Shown here piece after piece: positions 42,981 to 51,264 of a stretch of DNA of 64,000 nt. Origin of the DNA: Palsa-504 sp963739615 (GTDB lineage: Bacteria; Actinomycetota; Actinomycetes; Streptosporangiales; Streptosporangiaceae). The notes under the pieces are model-generated. The model saw only the letters and a program-made list of their open reading frames with translations, searched no databases and had not been told where the DNA came from. How positions within the stretch are numbered: the stretch's first letter is position 1; each line of letters opens with the position of its first letter. The stretch spans positions 178,749 through 242,748 of the forward strand of contig CAVUBD010000037.1 of the NCBI GenBank assembly GCA_963739615.1. The letters are read 5' to 3'. Both the position numbers and the translations under genes were made by a program.

Positions 42981-44304
42981 GCGCTCGCGCAGAAACTAAA
43001 GGGAGTTGTCCGAATAATCCCCTGGTCGTTTGTGGTATGTCGAATGGATGCTGACTGACGCGGAGATAGCCGCCCGGTATGTCAAGATCCGTCCTTATCT
43101 CGATGAGCGCCAGCGGCGGCTGTGGCTGGGCGTGGAGGCTCAGGCGCTCGGCAGCGGCGGCGTGGCCGTGATTGCCCGCGCCACCGGCGCGGACGTGAAG
43201 ACGGTGCGCCGGGGCACGGCCGAGATCGAGTCCGGCGCGGAGCCCGGCGGGAGGGTGCGCGGTCCGGGCGGCGGGCGGCCTGGCCTGGCGGAGCTGGACG
43301 CCGGGCTGGTGCCCGCGCTGGAGGCGCTGGTTGATCCGGCCACGCGGGGCGACCCGATGTCGCCGCTGCGCTGGACGACGAAGTCGACCGCGAATCTGGC
43401 CGGGGAGCTAACCGGTCAGGGCCACGCGGTGACGGCGCGGACCGTGGCCAGCCTGCTGGCCGGGGCCGGGTACAGCCTGCAGGGCAACGCCAAGACCATC
43501 GAGGGGAAGCAGCACCCCGACCGTGACGCCCAGTTCCGGTACATCAACGCCCAGGTCACAGCGTTCCAGGCCGACGGCAGCCCGGTGATCAGCGTGGACG
43601 CAAAGAAGAAGGAGAATGTCGGGAACTTCAGGAACGGCGGGGCGGAATGGGCGCCGGCCGGGCAGCCCGAGCGGGTCAGCGTGCACGACTTCCCCGACGA
43701 GGAGCTGGGCAAGGTCACCCCGTACGGGATCTACGACCTGACCGCGAACACCGGCTGGGTCAACGTGGGCACCGATCACGACACCGGCGCGTTCGCCGTC
43801 GCCTCGATCCGCTCCTGGTGGAACGGACCCGGCCGGGCCGCCTACCCCCGCGCCCGGCGCCTGCTGGTCACCGCCGACTCCGGCGGGTCCAACGGCGCCC
43901 GGCTGCGGCTGTGGAAGACCGAGCTGGCCACGTTCGCCGCCGAGGCCGGCCTGGACATCACCGTGCTGCACCTGCCACCGGGAACCAGCAAGTGGAACAA
44001 AATAGAGCACCGGCTGTTCTCCGCGATCACCATGAACTGGCGGGGCCGGCCGCTGGTCTCCCACGAGGTCATCATCGAGACGATCAGCGCGGTCACCACC
44101 AGGACCGGCCTGAAGGTCACCGCCGTCCTGGACACCGGAATCTACCCCAAGGGCATCAGGATCCCGGACAAGGACATGAAGGCATTCGAGGCCCGGCACC
44201 TCCAGCGCCACCAGTTCCACGGCAACTGGAACTACACCATCCCAGCAGACCCGCCCGGCGACACGACACGCCCGAATGAAGGGAATTAATTATTGCGCGA
44301 GCGC
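42981..44304. mobile_element. ISAzo13-type insertion sequence with 3-bp target duplication
   Basis: Terminal inverted repeats GCGCTCGCGCA (42981-42991) and TGCGCGAGCGC (44294-44304), flanked by TCA on both sides (42978-42980 and 44305-44307). Length 1324 bp with one transposase gene. It sits exactly where the stop of the upstream gene and the start of the downstream gene overlapped (GTGA). Confidence 0.8.
43048..44289 (+). CDS. ISAzo13-family transposase
   Basis: 413 residues. An N-terminal helical DNA-binding part (YLDERQRRLWLGVEAQALGS, IARATGADVKTVRRG, PLRWTTKSTANLA) precedes a DDE domain: ISVDAKKKENVGNF, VTADSGGSNGARLRLWKTEL and TSKWNKIEHRLFS. The ending HQFHGNWNYTI is a strong signature of the family. 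ATG 43048; the in-frame ATG at 43030 is less likely. It fills almost the whole IS. Confidence 0.92.
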   Translation: MLTDAEIAARYVKIRPYLDERQRRLWLGVEAQALGSGGVAVIARATGADVKTVRRGTAEIESGAEPGGRVRGPGGGRPGLAELDAGLVPALEALVDPATRGDPMSPLRWTTKSTANLAGELTGQGHAVTARTVASLLAGAGYSLQGNAKTIEGKQHPDRDAQFRYINAQVTAFQADGSPVISVDAKKKENVGNFRNGGAEWAPAGQPERVSVHDFPDEELGKVTPYGIYDLTANTGWVNVGTDHDTGAFAVASIRSWWNGPGRAAYPRARRLLVTADSGGSNGARLRLWKTELATFAAEAGLDITVLHLPPGTSKWNKIEHRLFSAITMNWRGRPLVSHEVIIETISAVTTRTGLKVTAVLDTGIYPKGIRIPDKDMKAFEARHLQRHQFHGNWNYTIPADPPGDTTRPNEGN

Positions 44305-45195
44305 TCACCGCGTTGCCCCGAGCAGCGCGACCGCGGTGGCCTCATCGGCCGGGTCGAGGGTGGCGAGCAGGTCGCCGAGCCGCTGGGAGCAGGTGATCCC
44401 GGCCGCGTGCATGAACGTGGCCAGGCCCAGCAGCCGGGCGCAGTCGGCCAGCCAGGTCGCCCGCAGCCGGCTGGCCTCCAGCCGGGGCAGCCCGCCCCCG
44501 CCGGCCAGCGAGCGGGTCAGCGGGGTGGTGATGTTCTTGCGTACGGCACTGGTCCCGCCGGTGACCAGCCCGGACCCGGCGAACTCCGCCGAGGCCAGCA
44601 CGATGTCGTGGTAGCGGGAAAGGACCGGCACCGCCCGCGGCCGGGCGCCGTGCACGTCCACGACGACCCCGCCGGAGCGGCAGGCCACGTCGCTGCCGCG
44701 GACGCCGCGCAGGTCCGCCCCGGTCAGGCCAGCGCCGGCGCCCAGGCAGACCAGCCCGGCCGCGCGCATCCGCCGCGGCACGGTGGGCTGCGCGTCAGCC
44801 AGCGCGAGATAGCCGTCGATCTCCGCCGGGCTGTACGGCGCCTTGGCCCGCTCGCGGGGCAGCGCCGCATCCGCCGGGGCCAGTGCCGGGACCACCTGCC
44901 GGGCCAGGAACCGCAGGTTGGTCCGCAGCGTCCGCCGCGCCGAGCCGGACAGGCCCGGCGCAGACGCGGCGAACCGCTCGATCACCGACGGGTGCAACAG
45001 CACCTCCGGGACCGGCTCCAGCCCCAGCGGGACAGCGTAGGCCGCCACCCGGGACGCCGCCCACAGCAGCGCGTTCGCCCGCGCCCGGGTCGGCGGCTCC
45101 GCCAGTTCCACCACTGACCGGGCAAAGCGCGCCACCGGCGGCGGCACCGACGCCGGCTGCCAGCACGCGACGTACCCGGCCACATCAGCGGCCAT
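44305..45195 (-). CDS. Tyrosine-recombinase-like protein lacking clear catalytic residues
   Basis: 296 residues. ARSVVELAEPPTRARANALL to RTLRTNLRFLARQV resembles the arm/core-binding half of a phage integrase. APYSPAEIDGYLALADAQPT, RRMRAAGLVCLGAGAGLTGA, DLRGVRGSDV and LEASRLRATWLADCARLLGL resemble the catalytic half. The expected R (GLRxGEL), HxLR and final Tyr are not seen, so it may bind DNA without cutting it. ATG 45195. Its TGA is now the edge of the ISAzo13 copy. It is divergent from the DUF6788-like gene, with the A/T-rich promoter region between. Confidence 0.55.
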   Translation of the reverse strand: MAADVAGYVACWQPASVPPPVARFARSVVELAEPPTRARANALLWAASRVAAYAVPLGLEPVPEVLLHPSVIERFAASAPGLSGSARRTLRTNLRFLARQVVPALAPADAALPRERAKAPYSPAEIDGYLALADAQPTVPRRMRAAGLVCLGAGAGLTGADLRGVRGSDVACRSGGVVVDVHGARPRAVPVLSRYHDIVLASAEFAGSGLVTGGTSAVRKNITTPLTRSLAGGGGLPRLEASRLRATWLADCARLLGLATFMHAAGITCSQRLGDLLATLDPADEATAVALLGATR

Positions 45196-45216
45196 ACAAT
45201 TCTTATACTGTATGTA

Positions 45217-45591
45217 ATGCGTGAGATGGGGGACCCCGGCTGCGACAATGACGGCGTGTCGCCCACCCCCGCCCAGCAAGCCCAGGCAGCCCGCGTCGCG
45301 GCCGACCTGGCCGCCGTCGGCTTCGCCCTGCCCGGCACCCTCACCGAGCGGATGACCCGCTGCGGGCACCCCGGCTGCCGCTGCCACGCCGACCCGCCCC
45401 GGCTGCACGGCCCCTACCACCAGTGGACCCGCAAGATAGACGGCAAGACCGTCACCCGCATCCTGACCGACGACCAGCTCGCCGACTACCAGCCCTGGTT
45501 CGACAACCAGCGGCGGCTGCGCGCCCTGGTCGCCGAGCTGGAAACCCTCAGCCAGGAAATCGCCGACAACGACCCCCGCTGGAACCGCTAG
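45217..45591 (+). CDS. DUF6788-like small protein linked to mobile elements
   Basis: 124 residues. MTRCGHPGCRCHADPPRLHG, PYHQWTRKIDGKTVTRILTD and DDQLADYQPWFDNQRRLRAL match the small actinobacterial family DUF6788, whose CxxxxCxC segment may bind a metal. Genes of this type commonly sit beside transposases or integrases. Start uncertain: ATG 45217, ATG 45226 or GTG 45256. Confidence 0.65.
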   Translation: MREMGDPGCDNDGVSPTPAQQAQAARVAADLAAVGFALPGTLTERMTRCGHPGCRCHADPPRLHGPYHQWTRKIDGKTVTRILTDDQLADYQPWFDNQRRLRALVAELETLSQEIADNDPRWNR

Positions 45592-45754
45592 GCAGCCAAG
45601 ACAAATGTGGGCACGCGGCGCTTAACCTGTGGGCAGCCCTCCAGCCAGGCCCCGTTTCCCCAGCTCAGCACTAAAGGTGAAGACCTCGCCATGCTGACCA
45701 GGGCAAATGCACAGGCCGCCGGATTCGTGCCAGTCACGTGCCAGACCGGCAGGC

Positions 45755-46117
45755 TCAGATTTCGCCTAGCCGGATGCGGAGGCGCCCGGCCTCGACCGCC
45801 GCATCATAGGCGCGCTTAGCGCTCGGCGAGGTGATCACCCGCTCATACCGGGGGTGTTTGCGCCCGATGCAGACCAGCTTGTCCCGGGTCCCGTACCCGG
45901 CCGGGCCGTCCGCGGGCAGGATGAACGCCCCGGGCCGCCCGTCACTGGCAGCCCGGTAGCGGTGTGCGCGCGGGCCGCGCAGGACCTTCGCCCAGTACGG
46001 CGAGCCGTCCCCGCCGCCGATCCGGGCGCCGTCCACGAATACCCCACCCGTCTCTGACTGCACCAACTGCCAGCCCGGCCGGCCGCACCGATCACAGACC
46101 ACGGTAATCGTGTCCAT
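45755..46117 (-). CDS. Hypothetical protein with a CxxC start
   Basis: 120 residues from ATG 46117: MDTITVVCDRCGRPGWQLVQ, a middle SPYWAKVLRGPRAHRYRAAS, then KLVCIGRKHPRYERVITSPS. Two cysteines at the start and one later suggest a small zinc ribbon. No family recognised; size and position fit a phage-type accessory gene. Confidence 0.55.
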   Translation of the reverse strand: MDTITVVCDRCGRPGWQLVQSETGGVFVDGARIGGGDGSPYWAKVLRGPRAHRYRAASDGRPGAFILPADGPAGYGTRDKLVCIGRKHPRYERVITSPSAKRAYDAAVEAGRLRIRLGEI

Positions 46118-46299
46118 GCACGACACTCTAAGTCCTGCCCTGTGCAATACTCGATGAACAACACCAGCGGTCCCGCGGCCGGATCACCGGGCCAGACCCG
46201 CAGGAGCGGGCAGGGACCGGCCGCGACGGCAGCAGACGCGGCCCCTAAATGGATGCTCCACGGCAGCCCCCAGCAGGGCGGCCCGCGGAGTGATGCCAG

Positions 46300-46524
46300 A
46301 TGGCCAGTACTGCCAGCCCCGGGCGCCAGCGAAAGCTCAGTGTCGCCGAAGCAGCCGATTATCACGGCTGCTCTGAGAGGACCATCCGCCGGGCGATCGC
46401 CGCCGGCCGCCTGCGTGCCTACCGGGTCGGCGTTCGCATGATCCGGATCGATCCCCGCGACCTTGACCGGATGGCCCGCCGGATCCCCGCCGCTCGCGTG
46501 GCCGGCGGTGACGATGCTGCCTGA
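46300..46524 (+). CDS. Excisionase-like helix-turn-helix protein
   Basis: 74 residues: RKLSVAEAADYHGCSERTIR, RAIAAGRLRAYRVGVRMIRI and DPRDLDRMAR form the MerR-like winged helix of the excisionase (HTH_17) family. In an integrated element this protein normally directs integrase to excise. It is separated from the integrase gene, which lies at the other end. ATG 46300. Confidence 0.85.
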   Translation: MASTASPGRQRKLSVAEAADYHGCSERTIRRAIAAGRLRAYRVGVRMIRIDPRDLDRMARRIPAARVAGGDDAA

Positions 46525-46633
46525 CAAGAGAGAACCGGCGGCCCCGCCAGGACCGCCGGTCACAGACTCGCCGCCGCCAAGCGCCTCGTCTGTGCCCACG
46601 GTAGCACCGGTCCGGGACAGGGGGCGGTGAGCC

Positions 46634-47242
46634 GTGACGTGGACCAAGCTCGGCGCCGAGTTCAGCTCTGAGTGCGCGCGGGCCGCCCTGTCCGACGCGG
46701 CCTACAGGACCCATTGCGAGGCGATCGGATGGCTGTACGAGGTCGAGGAGCTGATCGGCGCCGGCTTCTGGAAGGACGCCGGGGCCGTCTGGGTGGTGGT
46801 GCACCACGCCGGCGTGGTCCGCCAGTCGATCGCCGCGCAGCAGGACAAGCGCGGCCGGGACGCGAAAGCCCAGCGCCGGCACCGCCGGAAAGTCAGCGCT
46901 GACGTAAGCGCTGACGTCGCCGCTGAGTCAGTGTCGGCACAGTCAGACAGACAGACCGTAGGTCTGAAAGACCACGCAGGTTCGAAAAATCAAGTTCCAG
47001 GCCAAGGTCAAAATTCTCGTGGCGTCGGCGGCGAAGCCGACGACAGGGGGGACTGGGGGGACCCTCCAGGACAGAACCACGATCAAGGTCAAGTTCAAAA
47101 TCACTCCGTGGCAAACTCGCAAAGACCGCGAGTTCGTCACGGCCCGCAAGATCCATCTTCCGACGCTCAGCAGATCCCTATCGCGGTAACTCATCGGGGC
47201 CAAGCTGCTGACCGTAACGCGCGCACGCGAGGCGCACCGTGA
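46634..47242 (+). CDS. Phage-type replication-region protein with disordered tail
   Basis: 202 residues. The start VTWTKLGAEFSSECARAALS, DAAYRTHCEAIGW and GAGFWKDAGAVWVVVHHAGV resemble proteins found near replication genes of actinophages and integrative elements. Compared with those, about 20 residues seem missing between EAIGW and VEELI. After KRGRDAKAQRRHRRK the rest is a Gln/Asn/Asp-rich disordered tail with lower GC. GTG start; the stop overlaps the next gene by four bases. Function unknown. Confidence 0.55.
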   Translation: MTWTKLGAEFSSECARAALSDAAYRTHCEAIGWLYEVEELIGAGFWKDAGAVWVVVHHAGVVRQSIAAQQDKRGRDAKAQRRHRRKVSADVSADVAAESVSAQSDRQTVGLKDHAGSKNQVPGQGQNSRGVGGEADDRGDWGDPPGQNHDQGQVQNHSVANSQRPRVRHGPQDPSSDAQQIPIAVTHRGQAADRNARTRGAP

Positions 47243-47595
47243 CCCGCAACCCGGTCGCCGCCGCGATGCCCGAGGACCGCGGGCCCGACTCCCTCGACGC
47301 CCACGTCCGCAGGCTCATGGCCGACCTCGGCCTGTTCGGCTACCACACCCGCAACAGCAAGGGGAGCGCGGCAGGCTGGCCCGACTGGGTGATCATCGGC
47401 CGCGGCGCCATTCTGTACCGCGAGCTGAAGGCCGAGCACGGCAGCCTGTCACCCGAACAGCGTCGCGTCGGCGACCTCATCACCCGGGCCGGCGGCAACT
47501 GGCGGGTGTGGCGTCCGCGCGACCTGCTCGACGGCCAGATCGCGAAGGAGTTGACCGAGCTCGCCGCGGTGCAGGGAGAACTGTTCAGCGCATAG
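47239..47595 (+). CDS. VRR-NUC domain nuclease
   Basis: 118 residues with the VRR-NUC fold: LDAHVRRLMADLGLFGYHTR, GSAAGWPDWVIIGRGAILYR and ELKAEHGSLSPEQRRVGDLI, where D, E and K of the PD-(D/E)XK centre are visible. Stand-alone VRR-NUC proteins are common in phages, near replication genes. GTG start at 47239, overlapping the previous stop. Confidence 0.85.
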   Translation: MTRNPVAAAMPEDRGPDSLDAHVRRLMADLGLFGYHTRNSKGSAAGWPDWVIIGRGAILYRELKAEHGSLSPEQRRVGDLITRAGGNWRVWRPRDLLDGQIAKELTELAAVQGELFSA

Positions 47596-47669
47596 ACGTC
47601 CGCCCGGAACCGCCGGGCGGCAGCAAGAAAGGAACAACATGCCAGGTGTAGACGACAGGGTGGCCCGCC

Positions 47670-47801
47670 GGGTCTCCGTACTTAACCGGGGTGCCATCGA
47701 TCCGGCTCTTGCGCGCGGTCCATCTTGAACCCGCCTGCCGTCCGCTACGGCGCCCTGGGCGCCACCCGGCTCCTGGTCACCTTCCGTGACCGGCCACGGC
47801 A
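47670..47801. repeat. Left 132-bp terminal inverted repeat of the ISL3-type element
   Basis: Perfect reverse complement of 49456-49587. After 47801 the match breaks down to scattered identities. Confidence 0.93.
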
Positions 47802-48099
47802 CGGTTCTTTCCTGCCTTTCCGGGGTGCCAAGGACCGCCACGCGGCCCTTCGCTGAATGCCGCTCCGGGCGCCCGCTTCCCTTAACCGCCGCCCTGCTGC
47901 TTGTTTCGCGGCGGATGCGCTGCCCGGTTTTTACCCGGTTTCCCGTTCCCGCGCGACTGTGGCCGGTGAATTGCGCGCGACCCCGTCCACATATCCACGG
48001 ATTCGTCTGTGAATTACGCGAACTGGAAGACAAAAGGCGGTTCCCCAGGGATTCTCGTTTCGACCAAGAAACAGAAATCCGCAAAAGGAACCGCCGCCG

Positions 48100-49512
48100 T
48101 TGGACGCTACCGGCTCCGCCGTGCCCGCGCAACCCGCGCCGGCCTGCGCGCCGGGCTGCGCCGCGGCGACGGTCCTGCTGGGGATCCCCGGGCTGCTGGT
48201 TACGGCGGTGACGCAGACCCAGGACGGGCAGACCCTGGTCGAGGTGATCACCGACCCCGCGGCGGAAGCGCCGCGCTGCTGCCCCCGGTGCGGCAAGGCG
48301 GCCGCGGGGATCAAGGAGCATCCCCGGACGGCACCCCGCGACATGTTCATCGGCGACCGGCAGGTCCTGCTGGCCTGGCGCAAGACCCGGTGGCGCTGCC
48401 AGACCCCGGGCTGTGAACAGGGAAGCTTCACTGAGTGGCTGCCCGCCGTCAAGCACCGGGCCCGGCTGACCTCCCGGCTGCGGACCCGGCTGGGCGAGGC
48501 CGTCGGGGATGACCTGATGCCGGCCGCCGCCGCGGCGCGCCGCTACGGCGTCTCGGACCGCACCGCCGCCCGCGCTTTCACCGCCTACGCCGACGAGCAG
48601 CTCGCTGACCTGGGCGAGCAGCAGGGACCGGTCGAGGCCGCGGGTGTCGATGAGTTCCGCCGCGGCGCCCCCGCCGAGCATGCGGACCCCGAGACCGGCG
48701 AGGTCACCCGGACCCGCTCCGAATGGCTCACCCACCTAGTCGACCTGGGAACCGGCGGCACCCTGGGCCTGGCCGAAGGGCGCACCGCCGCCGCCGAGAA
48801 AGACCTGCTCGCCGGCCACGCCGCCACCCTGCGGTACCTGGCGATGGACCTGTCCGCTACCTACCGCTCCGGCGCCCCCGCCGGGGTGACACTGGTAGCC
48901 GACGCCTTTCACCTGGTAAAACTCGCAAACCGGAAGATAGACGACGCGTTCCGCCGGCTCGGCTACCGCACCGAGCACCCGCATGAGGAACTCGGGCTGC
49001 CCCGCCCGCTGCACTACATGCTCCGCTACAACATCGAGAACCTCGCGCCCGGTCACCTGGCCACCATCATCGGCGTGCTGGACGCCGACGCCGACGGCCA
49101 GCAGATCGCCGCCGTCTGGATCGCCAAGGAGCACCTGCGCGACCTGCTCGCCCTGCGCGCCACCCGCACCCACGTCACCCCCGCCCCGAGCGCGGTCCGC
49201 GACAAGCTCGCCAGCTTCTACATCTGGTGTGCCGATAATGACGGCGTCCCGGAGATAAAGACCCTCGCCAAGACAATAAGCAAATGGCAGCGGCCCGTCA
49301 TCGACGCCGTGCTTACCGGCTATTCGAACGCGAAAGCCGAAGCGCATAACCGCACCGCGAAACTTGTCGCCAGGAACGCCCGCGGATTCGCCAACCCGCA
49401 GAACCAGGCCCGCCGCGTCCGCATGGCCACCACCCGCGCCGCCAGGAAGGAACCCTGCCGTGGCCGGTCACGGAAGGTGACCAGGAGCCGGGTGGCGCCC
49501 AGGGCGCCGTAG
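48100..49512 (+). CDS. ISL3-family transposase
   Basis: 470 residues. Zinc-binding N-terminus (CCPRCGKAA, CQTPGCEQGSFTEWLP), a helix-turn-helix region (AAAARRYGVSDRTAARAFTA), the DDE core with AAGVDEFRRG and VTLVADAFHLVKLANRKIDD, and the C-terminal SNAKAEAHNRTAKLVARNAR, all typical of ISL3. TTG 48100 or GTG 48121 is the start; AAAAGGAACC lies upstream. The last 19 codons lie within the inverted repeat. Confidence 0.92.
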   Translation: MDATGSAVPAQPAPACAPGCAAATVLLGIPGLLVTAVTQTQDGQTLVEVITDPAAEAPRCCPRCGKAAAGIKEHPRTAPRDMFIGDRQVLLAWRKTRWRCQTPGCEQGSFTEWLPAVKHRARLTSRLRTRLGEAVGDDLMPAAAAARRYGVSDRTAARAFTAYADEQLADLGEQQGPVEAAGVDEFRRGAPAEHADPETGEVTRTRSEWLTHLVDLGTGGTLGLAEGRTAAAEKDLLAGHAATLRYLAMDLSATYRSGAPAGVTLVADAFHLVKLANRKIDDAFRRLGYRTEHPHEELGLPRPLHYMLRYNIENLAPGHLATIIGVLDADADGQQIAAVWIAKEHLRDLLALRATRTHVTPAPSAVRDKLASFYIWCADNDGVPEIKTLAKTISKWQRPVIDAVLTGYSNAKAEAHNRTAKLVARNARGFANPQNQARRVRMATTRAARKEPCRGRSRKVTRSRVAPRAP

Positions 49513-49587
49513 CGGACGGCAGGCGGGTTCAAGATGGACCGCGCGCAAGAGCCGGATCGATGGCACCCCGGTTAAGTACGGAGACCC
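49456..49587. repeat. Right 132-bp terminal inverted repeat of the ISL3-type element
   Basis: Perfect reverse complement of 47670-47801; its first 57 bases code for the transposase C-terminus. Confidence 0.93.
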
Positions 49588-49773
49588 GGCCCGCCGCGCA
49601 GAGCTGGGCACCATCGTCGGGATCTATCCCGTCAAGCCCGACTGGTTCGAAGGCGACTGGCCCGAATCAACGCCAAGGGGAATGGCCATCATCAAATGGC
49701 CCGGGCGCAAGAAGCTGACCATCGAGCCGGTCAGCAGCCTGATCACAGTCCAGCTCTGACTGAACAGCCGTGC

Positions 49774-49802
49774 GGCCACCAGGTCAGCCCGGCCTGGTGG
49801 CC
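49774..49802. terminator. Hairpin after the split gene
   Basis: GGCCACCAGG (49774-49783) and CCTGGTGGCC (49793-49802) form a perfect 10-bp stem with a nine-base loop, 14 bases after the stop at 49759 and before the end of the reverse gene at 49867. Confidence 0.6.
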
Positions 49803-49866
49803 GCCACACACGAGGATCATCCCATGATCGCCCTCACGGGGTTAACTGCCCTAAGAGCCGGACGTG

Positions 49867-50364
49867 TCAGGTCATGGGCGGCTGCGACTGAGCAGGTCCG
49901 CCGAATGCTGGCGGCTGGGGAGGAGCCTGGACCCAGAATCCGATCTCTTCAGTCGTGCCACCAGTGGTGATTCTCCAGATGTATCGGTGCCCTGGAGCCG
50001 GGATCCACAGGTATCCCACAGGCATCTCAATGAAGACGCTTGCTAGGCCGGGTGTTCCCACCGGCGCTCCAGCAACAGGAGGTATCACTACTTGGTGAGG
50101 GATTCGCGCCGGAGGGCCACCAGCCGAGGGTCCGGGAGCAAAGTATGCTTGGCGGCCATCATCGCTAATGAGCTCGATGAGGAGATCATGCCGATGGTTG
50201 TCCCACGCAGCTTCGAGGAAGACCGTCAAAGCTTGGTGCGGAAGGGTCCAGCCGCCAGCGGGAAGCGGTATAGCTGTCGTATGTGTCCAGCCAGCATTGA
50301 GCAAGTTCACGGCAAACCCCGCACCTAGCCGACCCGTGTCGGCCAGAACCGGCCGGATTTTCAC
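49867..50364 (-). CDS. DUF6941-like protein
   Basis: 165 residues. FAVNLLNAGWTHTTAIPLPA, HQALTVFLEAAWDNHRHDLL, IELISDDGRQAYFAPGPSAG and SVFIEMPVGYLWIPAPGHRY fit the DUF6941 pattern, a beta-rich single-domain family of unknown role. GTG start overlaps the stop of the gene before it (GTGA), so the two are coupled. Confidence 0.6.
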   Translation of the reverse strand: MKIRPVLADTGRLGAGFAVNLLNAGWTHTTAIPLPAGGWTLPHQALTVFLEAAWDNHRHDLLIELISDDGRQAYFAPGPSAGGPPARIPHQVVIPPVAGAPVGTPGLASVFIEMPVGYLWIPAPGHRYIWRITTGGTTEEIGFWVQAPPQPPAFGGPAQSQPPMT

Positions 50365-50609
50365 CCTTGCTGTGCCCAGCGCGTGTTAGAGCCAGCTACA
50401 GACACATCCGGTAGCAGCTCTTCGCGCCAGCGTGCATAGAGCCCGCTCTGAAGAACCCGCGTAACAACTTCGGGTGCTGGCGGCTGCTGCGCTCCGACTG
50501 GGGGCGCCGTGACACCGTGCGGGCCAGCATCGAACCAGGCGAAGACTTCTGCCGGGTCTTCGTCTTCCTCGTAGAAGTTCTCCGCCTCTTCGGGCGTCAT
50601 ACCTGCCAT
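50361..50609 (-). CDS. Small acidic protein, possible antitoxin
   Basis: About 82 residues. MAGMTPEEAENFYEEDEDPA, EVFAWFDAGPHGVTAPP and a C-terminus VLQSGLYARWREEL. The acidic N-terminal half and its place directly after a small basic protein suggest an antitoxin or partner protein. ATG at 50607-50609 is chosen because GGAGG lies five bases upstream; the open frame reaches 50633. Confidence 0.5.
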   Translation of the reverse strand: MAGMTPEEAENFYEEDEDPAEVFAWFDAGPHGVTAPPVGAQQPPAPEVVTRVLQSGLYARWREELLPDVSVAGSNTRWAQQG

Positions 50610-50681
50610 CATGCCCTCCCACCCACTGGACAAGCCAGGCTAGTCGATTAGCTGTAAGGAAAACACGCGTGGTGCCCATGT

Positions 50682-51044
50682 TCATCTCACCGCGTCCAAC
50701 CCGCGCGGTTCCGGATATGCGCTGCCCAGCGCGTAGACATCACCCAATGGGTGCTCAACCGGATACAGCGCGCACAGCACCCGGATACCGCCGACCGCAG
50801 TCTCCACATACTTTCGCGGCCCGCGCGGCATGTCACTGCGCTCCTTAAATCTCAGTCCTGCGACGGCGACAATAGCCCGACGGACCTCATCGGGATCGAG
50901 GCGGTGACGATCGCGGAGCTTAGCGCGCACCCGCGTGCTGATGATCAACTCTGCGACCCACAGGGACTCGGGCACATGGAAGACTCTAGGTGTATTGGTG
51001 GTGATTGCGGCGATGGACGACGGCGCGAGGTGACTACCCGTCAT
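50682..51044 (-). CDS. Small basic protein, possible toxin (BrnT-like)
   Basis: 120 residues. VFHVPESLWVAELIISTRVR, AKLRDRHRLDPDEVRRAIVA, GPRKYVETAVGGIRVLCALY and LGDVYALGSAYP show the order of a BrnT/RelE-like fold: a helix with RxKxxxRHxxxxxEV, then two or three strands. It precedes a small acidic gene on the same strand. A weak resemblance only; no test of activity is possible from sequence. Start ATG 51044 assumed. Confidence 0.4.
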   Translation of the reverse strand: MTGSHLAPSSIAAITTNTPRVFHVPESLWVAELIISTRVRAKLRDRHRLDPDEVRRAIVAVAGLRFKERSDMPRGPRKYVETAVGGIRVLCALYPVEHPLGDVYALGSAYPEPRGLDAVR

Positions 51045-51264
51045 GGTCAGCAGTGACCACCCGCCCGGTGACCGGACCACCCGTCGCTAAAGATGCATCC
51101 TGCGACGGGGCCTCCGACCACCCGCCACGGTCAGTAATCAGACATCCCCCCGCGGAATCGCTCTCTGTAATCACGCCTGGTCGATGACTGCCGGCCTGGC
51201 GCGCATACATATTCAGGGAAAAATCCGTCACGTTTTTTAGGCGCAGGTCAGCGCGTAACGGGCG

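Larger units (their letters stand above)
47670..49587. mobile_element. ISL3-type insertion sequence with 132-bp perfect inverted ends
   Basis: The ends start GGGTCTCC, and 47670-47801 is the exact reverse complement of 49456-49587. The flanks are GGCCCGCC on both sides (47662-47669 and 49588-49595), the 8-bp duplication typical of ISL3. Length 1918 bp. The right arm includes the last 19 codons of the transposase gene. A separate 9-bp inverted pair (GGCGGTTCC 48036-48044, GGAACCGCC 48087-48095) lies just before the transposase start. Confidence 0.9.
47639..49759 (+). pseudogene. 64-residue gene split by the ISL3-type insertion
   Basis: ATG 47639-47641 follows AAAGGA and reads MPGVDDRVARR before the IS. 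After the IS, codons from 49596 read AELGTIVGIYPVKPDWFEGD, WPESTPRGMAIIKWPGRKKL, TIEPVSSLITVQL and stop at 49757-49759. Removing the IS and one copy of the 8-bp duplication joins the halves in frame (195 bases). No family recognised; size and position fit a phage-type small gene. Confidence 0.75.
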
